Below, piece by piece: positions 1 to 11,606 of a stretch of 64,000 bases of DNA. Each line of letters begins with the position of its first letter. The stretch's first letter is position 1. This DNA comes from Odontesthes bonariensis (Eukaryota > Chordata > Actinopteri > Atheriniformes > Atherinopsidae), in assembly GCF_027942865.1 (NCBI RefSeq), contig NC_134509.1:13976017-14040016 (forward strand), read 5' to 3'. The translations under genes and the position numbers were made by a program. The notes beneath the pieces are model-generated. The model was not told where the DNA came from and did not search any database. It was given only the letters and a program-made list of their open reading frames with translations.

Positions 1-229
1 TAAAACACATGTGGAACTGGCCCCTCATCAGTGTCACTTTCAGCGAGCTGCAGATAAGTCGATTCCTGCCTCTTAAACGCTGCCAACAGACCCACAGCGT
101 TTCGTTAGTGCATCTGTTTCCACAGAGTTAATGCTCCTTGCGGCTTACGCTTCATTAGTGGCTAATGTTTGAAGTTTGAGCTCGAGTCAGCGAACTAGTT
201 GTCCCCGCAAATGTAGGGCCACGCCGATA

Positions 230-567
230 ACGGTAGATGAAATACTGATCTCGGCCTTTTTAAATCGAAGCTTAAGACCCACCTTTTTAGACTGGCGTTC
301 GAACTCTGATTAGGGCCACTATGCATCCATTCTATCCGCTCTTTTTTAATTATCTTAATTTTATACAAATTTTATTCAATTCATTTTATTGCACTTGTGG
401 AAGGCGTTTAATGCCCTGCAGCACTTTTAGCACTTTTACCATTTCTGAATCGTGTTTTATGTTTTGTTTTATGTATTGTTGTTTTTATCCTGTTGTAAAG
501 CACTTTGAGTACCAGTTGGCTATTGTAAGGGGCTATATAAATAAAGTTTGATTGATTGATTGAAATA
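230..567 (+). mobile_element. LINE (L2/CR1-like) 3' end with ATTG-repeat tail
   Basis: The left part reads as the decayed C-terminal coding end typical of fish L2-like reverse transcriptases (a Leu-Lys-Thr-His-Leu-Phe-like string near 275). It is followed by the usual 3' UTR sequence with TTGTAAAGCACTTTGAGTA and GGCTATATAAATAAAG, and ends in a GATTGATTGATTGA tail at about 550-567. The tail and family resemblance are clear. The exact left boundary and the clade name are inferred. Confidence 0.6.
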
Positions 568-1147
568 CACGGCGCTCCTTTCTTTGCTAAATCTTTACGT
601 TATAAACTGTGTGACTGTTTCATGCTGGAGGATCTCTGCCTGCCGATTTCACATCTCATCCTCATCATTGATTCAGGACCGTCGTGTCACAGATCTGAAA
701 GTTTGTTTCTTCTGAAACCTGCACACTGTGCACCTGTGACGCTTTGAGGTCTACTGACCCGGCACAGCTAAACGTCAACCCGTGCAGTTTTAATCATCCC
801 CACTCATGTTGTTATGAAGACTTATGAAGCAGTGGCACATTGATTCACACTCCCTCCTGGTGTTTCATAAGAAATACGATGATGATGGAAAAACAACCAA
901 TTTCAATGAATAAATAAGTTTAAAAAAAAAAAAATAATAATCGTTTTCTAGAAAAAAATTCTATTTCCAAGTAGTACTGGTGCAGTACAATGGCTCCAAA
1001 ACTGGTCGCACTAGCAGTCGTGGTCACAGCCGGGAGCCATTAGATGTATAGTCTGACTGAAACTGAGCTTCTCAAAACTAATATATCCAGTATACTCAAA
1101 TGGGCTGAAAAACGCACTGAAAATTTGGACTAAAGATCCGCCCAATA

Positions 1148-1340
1148 GGGGCAGTCTGTGGCGTAGTGGATACAGCAGGTGCCCCATGTACAAGAGGCTA
1201 TAGTCCTCGCTGCAGCTGGCCCCGGTTCGAGTCCCACATCGGACGGCCCTTTGCTGCGTGTTGTTCCCCCTCTCTCTGCTTCCTGTCTCTCTACACTGTC
1301 CTATCTAATAAAAGGCATAAAAAGCCCCAAAAAAATCATT
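1148..1340 (+). mobile_element. tRNA-derived SINE, plus-strand copy
   Basis: The 5' part has a tRNA-like layout with RNA polymerase III boxes: an A-box-like stretch TGGCGTAGTGGATACAGCAG at about 1159-1178 and a B box GGTTCGAGTCC at 1224-1234. An unrelated body with a CTCTCTCTGCTTCCTGTCTC motif and an A-rich end (AAAGGCATAAAAAGCCCC, then A runs) follows. A second copy of the same family sits at 18041-18234 on the minus strand, which confirms that it is a dispersed repeat. Confidence 0.8.
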
Positions 1341-1946
1341 ATAAAAAAAAATAAAAAATCCACCCAATAACTATGTCTCACTTAAAGCACTTCATGACTG
1401 ACGCTCTGCTCTAATAAAATCCTGATTTTGTCACCATTTAAGTAACTTCAAGACAACATCTGTGCAGTGGATTTGGCTGTACTCGCATCTAAGTAGAGTA
1501 AGTTGTTTTCTAACACAGTCAAACATAGTTGTATAAATTTAGTTGATTCCATTCCTGGGACAGTGGGACAACGATGGTGGCCAAATTAAAGGGCCAAGAC
1601 GAGCTGTAGCGCGACTCAACTTAGTATGCAACTGTGCTCACTGTTCAGTTCGTTTTATGCTGGTGAAGGGAGCCACCTCGGTGTTGAATGTCAACTAGTG
1701 TTCATGCGTTCAGCTGGTAGCGAGGGGAAGGGCTGTCTGTTGCGGTGCTGTGGGAAGCGGCTAACTTGAGGAGGAGGATGAAGACAGCACTATTGGTACA
1801 GATACTATTGCAAATGAATATCTTATTAGATGCGAAGTTTATTACCATCGATTAGTGCAAGATTATCATTATTTTGACAACCCCGGCGTTAAACATCTGT
1901 GTGGCAAAACTAGTAAAACTAGTTTGATCAATTAAAAGGCACTAAC

Positions 1947-4900
1947 TTGGTGCAGTTTTCCAGCGAGTTGTCGTTATAATAGATGCAGATGCCGAGCAGC
2001 AGCGCACACAGACCCTGCACCAGCCTTTCATCTTCCCCGAGGTTCTCTGAGATCTGAGCGGTCAGCTACAGAAGTCACAGAGTCAAGGATTCAATCGACA
2101 TCCATTTGAAGAAAGCAGAATGTACATGTTACCCCCCACCGAGTCATCAAGATCTATCTATTTCAGGTTCAGTGGTTGAATTTAAAGAGAAAAAAAGCTA
2201 AAGGAAAAGGTGAAACTGAGGGAAAAATGCAGTTACTGTGACTAAACTGGCAGATTGTGAGCGAGCAGCTTCAAGGATACAAAGGGAACATTATCCTGGT
2301 TGTGAAGGAAGTGCGTGACAGCAATCGGACAGTTGCTGATCCACGTACACAGAAGCATGAGGAGGCCCACCCTGGTCTGGACTTTACTGCCCTGCAGAGA
2401 ACAACAGCAAAAGAGGAAAATCTTAACATGTGCTCGGATGAAAATGGATAGAACAAATATTTAGGAATCTGTCTTTGAAAAGGAAGACGAAAGACCCTGA
2501 GGAAGAGGATGCTGGCTGAACATTATTTAGTCCAGCAATGAATCCTTTAATCTAGATCAAATCCAGATTGAGATCTTTCTTACCAAAGAATTTTATCTAG
2601 CAAGAGTTCAGATCAAAAAATAGCAACAGAACTTTTTTGAAAATCAGCAGGTGCAAAAACAAGCATCGATTCTGCAGAGACGTGGACATTTTGGGAACAA
2701 TAAAGTTCATTTATTGCTATCTGGATGAACTTTGCAAACAAGCAGAGTAAAACAATCTGATTATTAGAAGAATGGAAAAAGTCATGGTTGTCAATCAATG
2801 CTGCAAATAACATAACCCATTAGTAGTTAATACGGTTATAATAAGTTAATAAGAACACAGCCAAGACAAAAATATTCAGACATTTCAACGAGGTTAGCTT
2901 GACAAGAGCGTGCAGTCATATGAGCAGATACCAGAGTCTTTACCCTCGGACATGAAGTATGCGACAAAGTCATGATGGAATTGTTTTGTAGTTTCCAATT
3001 CTTATTCTTCAGGTAATTGATAACTTTCAAATCAAAAAGTTTGATAAGAAAGGGAAAAATACGCTTAGCTTTTTTTTTTTTTTTAGCTGATAAAAATCTA
3101 ATTAAAATGATTTCCTTTAACTTATGATAAAACATCTAAAATACTTTTTTTCAGAATTTTATGCAAGTTTACAACTCCATCAGCTGAAGCAGGGGAAATA
3201 AAAAATAAAATAAAAAAAAAGAGGTGATTTTCATGGAGCTGGGATGTAAAACAAAAAATGTTGTGCAGGTTTAAGGTCTAAACTGCAGCTTTAGGTTTGT
3301 AATCAGCTGATGCATCGACACGTAACCCATTCAGACCTCAGGCTTTGTTTAAAACTGCCCTCTAAAACCAGAGATTTGGAGAACTTAAAACTGGCGACCA
3401 AAACTTTTTAGTTCTACTATCTTTAAAGTAAAATCCATTTGATAGTTTGAGCCTTAATCTTTTATCATAAAATACTGACGTTGCCTACAAGTTCAGCGAA
3501 AATTTGAAATGGTAACAAGGTCTTGAAAACAAGGAGGCGCCGCGTGGCTCGCTCCAGACTCGAAAAAGTTCAGGTCAAAATGGGTTATTGCCCAGCGTGC
3601 TTTAAAACAAGGGGACGCCTACTTCCCGCAGTGGAAACAATGGAGGCCAAAAATGTGTGGAGATCTGAGCCATGAGGGTGGATGAGAAAACTTATCAGCA
3701 TTACATACCAAAACAAAAACAAAAATCACCTTTTCAGCTTTAGCCTCCAAATGTGACGTAATGCAAAAATGAGGAAAACAAAAGAAAGAAAATGACCACA
3801 GGCATCATAAGAGCAAACAGTCATGTGTGTGTGTAAAAAAAAGTGCTCTCAGCTCAGTCTTCAGATTTGTTGTTGAAAAATGTTAAATAAACCCAATCTC
3901 CCGACTTTAAAAACACTAAAACATTCAAAAGTGATCCAAGCTTAGCAGAATGTCAAATCTGACTATGTGTTTACTTGCAGTGATATTTACTGAGGCTGTC
4001 ACTTTGGGCCTCAGAGGATGACGATGTTTTCCGGTCTGCTCTCAGTCTTACACAAGACTGCTTTCCAGAGAGTCAATTTTCTTCATTGGTTCCGACCTTT
4101 TGTCAATAGAGTTGATAAACAAACTGTACATGTGGCTCAAGCTCTTGGCAACCAATCATTGGAAAGTACAAAAGTAAACAGCAGAAGACAGGCTGAATTT
4201 TAGGTTCGGTTTTTTTTTTTGTCAGACCATCTCTCACCTAAGGCATCCATTCTCTGACCTCGAGGTTTCAGCAGTGCTCTGCATCCACTCACATCCAGTC
4301 ACTCACATCTGACTCTCTTAGCAATTTGCTGCAATTTACATTCAGTTTAAAAAAAGATCTGCGACTGTTTTCTGTGCCTTGTAATAGACAGAAATTAAAT
4401 ATCTACTATGTGGTGTAGCCAAAACTAAGTGTTGAAAGTAATTAAGATAGTCCAGTTACAGCAATGTATCATTCTTCCAGACCAAGATAACTCTCAGCCA
4501 ATCAGGATTCAATGTGCTGCTGTTTCAAAGTGGCAACGCCCCATCTCTCAGTGAAAGGGAAACCAATTTCCATTTTTCGTATCAGCAGTCTCTTTGTTTT
4601 CAGTCACTACCATTAACTAATGTAACGTAGGTTAGGGCTGGATTGTAGATATTGATAAGAGATCCATCTAGAGGCTCAGCTCTGAGCTGAAACGGTAAGA
4701 CTATTTACATCCAATAGAAAGCTTTAAATAAAGGGTGATTGTGAAGTTCCGAACACTTCAACACAGAAGCTATGATCGGAGCTTGAACATGTCCACAAAA
4801 GTACAATCATTTATATGTTGCTACATGTCACAAAACCTTCAGCCAGTTATGTAATATATTTCTATAAAAATACAGGTTTATGTTAAGTAAGACAAAAACA

Positions 4901-7900
4901 GTAAAGGTCCCTCACTGACAGGAAAAGGCCCAAAAATTAGCTGCAGGACACACTTCCTGAGCAGACAGATAAGAGCTAGCAGAAAAGCAACCATTCGAGT
5001 TCAAAGCTCAAAGCTCAAAGCAGGTATTAGGACGATGTCAGCAAAGATACAACAACAAAGAACAGTTGCTCTGTCATGTTCTCTGAAGCTCTGTTGGATG
5101 TCCCCTTTGTGTTCTTCCCAACACTGCACTGGCAGTAAGAGTTCACCTGTCTGCTACCTTAAAGAGGAAGAAATGGGTCATAGCCTTAGGTTAGGGACAA
5201 GGCGAGGTACTAGAGTTAAAAGGGGGGGGGGGGGGGGGGAGCAAGATCCACCAATGCGTGGGCTGCCAAGACCCTTACTACATACGCCAAGCCAAAATAA
5301 CCAGGACAGGTGCCACCCGAAAACACACACGTACACACTCCAAAGGCACTTTACTCACCCGCCGGACGATCTTATCACCCTGCAAAACCACAATAATGTG
5401 ACACTGTTCTCTTCATTGTGGTACACAATTCAGTATTTACCTTTTTTCCAAAAAAAAGTCCTCTTTTTAAAATCATACTACCCAGAAACACATAGTCTGT
5501 CAGTATGTGCATCAGGAGGATCGTCACGTCCTACCTGAGACAGGATGTTGGTGCACTGCTGCAGCAGAGAGACGGGAGGTTTGCCCAGGCTGGTGGCGAG
5601 CTGAACCCTCAGCAGCTGCTCCTTCTGAGTGAGGTTGTCCTGAAGGGCGTGGGCCAAGGCCACAGCAGCACACCAGTTGGAGAGGGAGTCTGCAGAGAAC
5701 AGGCCTCCACACAGCAGCTGGCCTGCTGAGATGGAATTGGCTGGAGGGGCAAAAAAATAAAACAAGGGAGCCATTAGGAAAGAACACTCAAACAATGTGA
5801 GCCTTTAGAAACACACTAGGATCTATATCACCTCCTGGGGACATTGATTGTGACTTACCATCAATGGTGGAGGGCAGCAGAGTAGCCACTATCTCCCCCT
5901 GGCCCTTCTGGTTTTTGTAGAGGAAACACTGGAAACAGTAAAGGACTGCACAGCGAAGCACAAATGGCTGCCTTTCATTTACCATGGACATGAGCAGCAC
6001 CACGATGGCTGGTCTGCAGGGACATGAAGAGATCACACATCGAGTTCATCAAAAGGAAACGTTTCCAGCCAGATGAATGAGGTCCTACACTTTGGTGAAT
6101 CGGTTGTATTACCTTGGTGGGTTTGAAGGGGCGTTGACAGAAGCAAAGAAGTCCTGGTTGACCTGTGAGCCTCTGATAACCTCTGAAACTGTGTTTATAG
6201 TCTGAAAGAAAGCAGTTAGATCAGAGGGAAAGGAGCTTAATCTCTTGTTCAGTGTCAGGAAGAGTCAATTTGGATGGTTAACGACACTTTTACTGAGATT
6301 ACCTCAGTGAGGATGTCAGCAGGCACACCGGTGGCCATGAGGATGGTACACAGCTGCTGCAACAGGCCACACTGGAACATGCACTTCTGACAGCTGGCTG
6401 TAGCTCCAGGAGAGTTCACCGGTGACACCATCACTCGAACCAACTGGATTCACACGGTTGTTAAAGATTAATAAGTGGCATTTAGATTTAAAAAAAAAAA
6501 ATCAAACACAAAACAATTAGACTTGACTGTTATGACTTACCTGCAGCATGAGGTGAAGGTTAGTGACCTTCTGTGCAGACCAGCCAGAGTTGTCGTCGCC
6601 CACCTCAAACCAGGGCGTCATTCTCTGGATGTAAGAACCCTCCTTGAAGAAGTTCTGATTTGAACTGTTGTTCTTTAACAAGTTGAGAAGCAACAGCAAA
6701 CAGTCCTCCACCACAATACCTGCACAGAGGAATGAGGATGGCTCGGAGGACAAGAAAATGATCCACTCAACGTTCTTTTTATTCAAATGTCGAGTGGAGA
6801 TTCTGTAGTTAATTTAGTTCACCTCCATCACTGCTGCCCTCTTCTGTGATGATGTCGAGGAGTCGCTCAAATGCGTTCTCAAATGCCACAATTTTCTGAA
6901 TGGCTGCATTGCCTTTGGTCAGCTGCTGAAGCAACAGCAAGCCCTGTTGCAGGCAGGAAACAGGATGTCACCCACTCATACAGATCTGCAGTCAACACTC
7001 AACTTTAGAGGATCACAAATGTTGGTTCATAAAGAACGAAAGATAAATGCACTCACATCATTGCGTATTACTTCTCTAGAGTCTGCCAATAGGTCCATTA
7101 ATCTGGAAACGCCTGTGAAAGGAAATAAAAGGTGCTGGAACAAAGGCCCCTCTGCCTCCAAAATGACTGACGGCCTCATTATGAGGCGAATAGATGTAGA
7201 AGTGTTGATATAAAACTCTATGTAGACACATTTGATCTAAAGTGAGGAGATGAAACTCACCCATGGGGCTGACAAGAATGATCCCCTGCAACTGGACGCC
7301 CTGGCTCTTCAGGAGAGCAGTCAGCAACTTCACCCCAGGCCAACGGACGTGGAAGTCAAACTCCTAAAATCATATCAATTCGTTAAACACATCATCAGAC
7401 TGACCTTTTTGTGCTGGACCAGGAACTGTGCAGTACCTCCAACAGAGTGAGAAGCAGTGTTATGTGCTCGGGGTCCTGGATGAACTTCTCTGTAAATAGG
7501 GCACCAAGGTCATCTGCCTGCTTCTGGGCATTCTCATCTGTGAAAGGGAATTAAAAAAAAAAAAAACTTAAACAACTCCTTAAATACTACGTCAGGAGTT
7601 GGTTATCGACTCAAGAGACAGGCTAGTTTGGTCATAAGAATCAGCCCGAGTCACAGCGTCAAAGTCTGTAACTTCTCAAAATGTTGCACTACGATGTGAA
7701 GAAACCGCGACGGAAATGACGGCGACATCACAAGGACCGCGTGTGACTGAGACGAATAAATGTGGGCATGTTCAGGCTGATACTTGTGACCAAACCTTTG
7801 GGATTACATGAGACTACACATCGACGACGGGACAGCAGGACAGACGGGTTACTGCAAAGGATTCTCCAGTGATGAACATCAAATGAAAAATCACTTTGAT

Positions 7901-10900
7901 AAGAGTTTAAAAATAAATGGGTCTACTACCCTAAACAACAGAACTATTACGTCATACAGATCATTTTAGACTTTCTTTAAACTTAATTTTTGACATAAAT
8001 ATCTAAAAGCTTATTGCGTAGATTTTCCTGGAGTCGACATTATTGTTATATTTCTGTTGCTTTGCTCTAAAAATCCAGCAGCAGCTGTTCTCGCTTTACT
8101 GAAGCACTGTGTGCACTCCATGCTCAGCACCAGACAGTGAACAAACGGAGAGACTGGATGATGCGCATAAAATGGAGATTGTAAATCAGCTTTCCTGATT
8201 CAGCTTCAGAAAAACTGAAGAGTAAATATGTATCTAACGTCACCATGAGGACAAAAACATGCCTCCTAAGTCTTGCTCCTTTTCTCTTGTCCATGTTGGC
8301 TGTACTGGCAAGTTGAGAATGATCAAATTGTACATGCAGCCAAACCTTAATGAAGCCGTGTTATTGTTACTTTGTCACACGGGAAAAATCCACAGATTCC
8401 ATGACAAACTAACGCAGAAAAGTGAATAAACCATTCTTGAAATTTGGGTTAACCAACGAGACAAAAAAAACAAAAAACCTTAAAATTGTTTCAACTTTCA
8501 CAATAACATGATCACGTATTAACATATTGGGAGAAACAAAGGAGAATTTGAAACAACGTAAAGAGCAAATTAACAGAGCGCGCTGTGGGATTAGTAAAGC
8601 ACAAACACCCTCCTGCCATTTTTCTGGTGCCAAAAGATTTTTTAGTGAAGTTAGTCGTCTTGTAATACTACAGCTACTGCACGTGTGGCTTGGTTTCAGT
8701 ACTGACCAGGCATGGACACATTTTTATTTTTCCCTGAGGCAGGGAGAGGGGTGACTGCATCTGCAAGGGGAGGGGGTGGGGGTGGAGGGGGACAGGGAAA
8801 GTTTAAAGCCTCACTCAAAAGCTAGCATTCATCAAAGTACTCAGAAGTCTAACATCAGCTAACTGATTCTTGTGAAGTCATGCTGCAAAAACAACCCGAA
8901 ACACAGCCTAGTAGTTTATCAGCTTTTTGCAGTTAGGCCACTGCAGGAGGTGTGAAAAAAAAAATACATTAATGTGCATGTTCTCCACATCCCAACGAGG
9001 GAGAAGGTATGAACTGGCAAGTGTTGCTGGTAGTTAAAGGGGTTGGCATCATGCAAAGTCAGAGTTTTACCTTCTGATTCATCTGTAGGGTTAAAACATG
9101 GAAGAGAAGAGAGAGACGAGAGTCTTTACATAACGTAGTCATTATCAGTATTTTGACGAAGGGAATGCAAAACTGAATGCTGACAACTGACAAGAAATTA
9201 GCTCATCTACACACGCAGACTTTACACAGGTTTTAAGTCAACTTGTGCTGTTTATACCCGCCACACAAGTAGTAGGAATAATCTCCAGAATGGTCTAAAA
9301 TATTATTAGATAAATGTTTACTTCTCCTTCCAATGGTGAATATTTGCAGGATAAATCCTATCATTTCTAATAATAACTGAAAGGTGTAATACCTTGTTCT
9401 TCCTCCTCATCATTGCAGATGATGTTGTACAGCGTGTCCAAAGCATATCCGACGATTTCGGAGTCAGATCTGTTTCATGTGGGGAGAGAATCCCAATATT
9501 TACAAGACGTGTTTCATTATTTGCAGAATAGGGAACAGCAGTAAACAAAACTAGAAAGAAATATGAAGGAATTTCCCACTTCACAGACAGCGAGGTCAAA
9601 TACTGCAAAACCTAACATACTAGTACAAGAATAATCTGAGGGCACAGTATCCATCAATATCTGTAACTTATAGTGGTTGGAGAGGAAAAGAAATGTTATA
9701 AATATGAAACATAGTTTTTTAACTTACTCAAAGTCTTTTTACTCCTCACACTATATCACATCATAGGTTTGGTTCAAAATTGGGGGGGGGGGTGTCAATA
9801 AATTTATACACTCCATTACTGACAACAACACAATAATAACATTTTTGCAACGGTTCAAAACTATACAACTGGCTTATCTCATTTACTTGTAGAAGCACCT
9901 CCATACCTGTCAGTCTGTAGTATGTTAATCAAGTGATCCATCGCCTGTGTGCCGACCTCCATACGGTATTTCTACAAAAAGGTAACAAGTCTAATAAGAT
10001 TTTGCAGAGAGCCTAAAATGAACTATTTCAATCCATGTACATGGAGCAAAAAAAAAAAAAAAAGCATGCTGAGCTCTGCCCTTCTTCTTATTACACACAG
10101 GAAGACCATGTGGTAAACCTGCACTGACCATCCCGATGTATTAATGTGCAGCCCTGTGCCTCTAAACCCTCTATTCAAGCCTGATAAACTCATTACTCAT
10201 GGCTGAAGGGGCAGCTTGTAACACAAACAGTCTGTGAAAAGAGGCAGGATGGTGGTTTACATCAACTATTAGTTCACTTTTATCAGGAAAATTTTGACAA
10301 GACCTTTATCTATGACATGTTTATAACAGTGTCATAGCAATAAGATACCAACAACACTTTTTTGTCAACACATGAGCATCATACCTTTCAAGAATGTTTT
10401 TATACATTTTTTTTTTTGTTGGTAACAAGCTGTTGTATTTCACATTGGGTTTAGGCACTAACTTCAAGCAATGAAAATAGGTGCTACTGCTTTCTACTCT
10501 AGTTTGTTGACCGACCATAACAATAAAAACATTGCGACCGCCATCTTCAGAGTCTAGGCTGTTTAATCTAAAAATAAAAAATAAAAAAAGAACAACAAAT
10601 AACTGAGCTTCACCTCGCACACCTCAGGAAGTTTCAAATGACATATTGGAAGAGATGTGTAACGTGACCTAATCGTTTGGCTCTTTGGTTGTGGTAAAGC
10701 AAAGCAGCTCTTTAAAATTGTATAAGCTGAAACAACTGAAGCGGTCCTGGTTCAAGTAAGTCAAAAAGAGGATTATTTAACCTACATCTAGTCTCAGTAA
10801 TTTACTCTTCATATTTTACCTTAGAGAGGGACTTAAGAGCCCGGACAGCATCTCTACGGTCTTCTAGGAGCGTCGAGGAGGCAACCCGGTCACACAACTT

Positions 10901-11606
10901 CTGGATCTGTGAATGGAGAAATCATCATTTGTTTAGCTTGCATTACTTCCACCTCAACACTTCATTGCTGGTGGTTATTTCATATGTCTCACTTCCTTGT
11001 AAGTTATTAGATATATCTAATGATACAGAATAGAGCAACAATTATCTTTGGTTATCCTATTAACATCAACAGCACATATGTGACATAGCTCAGATTTGAG
11101 AAGCAAAAGCCCAACAGGGTCTGGCAACACTTATCAGAGGAGCTCAATCATTCAAAAATGTTCTCGAGATAACAATATGACAGTATAACACCAATCAATA
11201 ATTCACTGTGCTGTAGAGATTAGCTTACTGAATATTTACATGTAATTTTATTAATCAAAGACATATGCTGTGTGACGTTTGACAGCAGGTAAGGTACCTC
11301 AAGGCTAGCTGACATAATTGCTCAGTTAGCCAATTAGCCTGACTGGTTTACTAATTCAGAGAGGTGTATCCATCTTAAAATATTATTCAGAGTGTCTATG
11401 ATAAATCGATAACAGTGAGCCTAAAACATACGGGTATGTTTGTTGTTGGTGGTGTTTTGACGTCATAAATGTGTCCAGTTTGTGCAAAACACAGTGGTGA
11501 AATCTTAGCTAGCCGGAGCTAGCCGTGCTGGTTTTCCTACCGTCTCCGCTCCTGACGGCTGCGGCCCGGCAGCCTGCCCTCCCATCACTCCTCTGAAGAA
11601 GTTCAT
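1947..11606 (-). CDS. uso1: USO1/p115 vesicle tethering factor, exons 1-16 (3' part off window)
   Basis: USO1 (p115) is a peripheral Golgi protein that tethers ER-to-Golgi and intra-Golgi vesicles with GM130, giantin, Rab1 and SNAREs. Coding exons in order: 11541-11606 (ATG at 11604-11606), 10820-10906, 9907-9971, 9393-9469, 9071-9082, 7437-7537, 7261-7363, 7057-7112, 6823-6943, 6541-6719, 6303-6443, 6113-6201, 5859-6013, 5535-5740, 2281-2391, 1947-2065. All junctions are GT-AG and keep frame, giving about 562 codons. The product starts MNFFRGVMGGQ. Recognisable head-domain stretches include ALDTLYNII, VRWPGVKLLT, FKEGSYIQRM, ILMATGVPADIL, PAIVVLLMSMVNERQPF and LVQGLCALLLG. This is the armadillo-like globular head only; the family is about 960 residues, so the coiled-coil tail and acidic end lie to the left. 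I saw no further exon in 1-1946. The 5-residue-scale microexon at 9071-9082 is unusual. Identification is secure. Confidence 0.96.
2392..5534. other. USO1 intron, 3.1 kb, no coding signal
   Basis: This is the intron between the exons at 5535-5740 and 2281-2391 (minus strand). It is AT-rich, with short A/T runs and a 19-20-base G run at about 5222-5240 next to a low-complexity stretch. I see no exon of another gene and no clear mobile element. Confidence 0.5.
7538..9070. other. USO1 intron, 1.5 kb
   Basis: This is the intron between the microexon at 9071-9082 and the exon at 7437-7537. A purine-rich GGGGAGGGGGTGGGGGTGGAGGGGG run near 8765-8795 could form G-rich secondary structure. Nothing else stands out. 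Confidence 0.5.
9071..9082 (-). other. uso1: 12-nt in-frame microexon of USO1
   Basis: The 12 bases lie between a 3' splice site (pyrimidine-rich, ending CCCTACAG) and a GTAAAAC donor. They insert four residues (DESE) between the acidic end of exon 4 (NDEEEEQ) and the exon at 7437-7537 (DENAQKQ). The flanking exons are in phase with or without it, so it can be skipped cleanly. This acidic loop is variable between USO1 proteins. That the microexon is spliced in is inferred from signals only. Confidence 0.6.

Larger units (their letters stand above)
1..1946. other. USO1 intron with LINE tail and SINE
   Basis: No exon is recognisable on either strand. The stretch is the intron that follows USO1 exon 16 on the minus strand. 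It holds an L2-like LINE 3' end on the plus strand (about 230-567) and a tRNA-derived SINE (about 1148-1340). The rest looks like ordinary AT-rich intron. Confidence 0.6.

Noticed and set aside
2066..5534. Apparent loss of the USO1 exon before 1947-2065
   Set aside because: The 37-residue exon was found at 2281-2391 with correct phase and splice sites.
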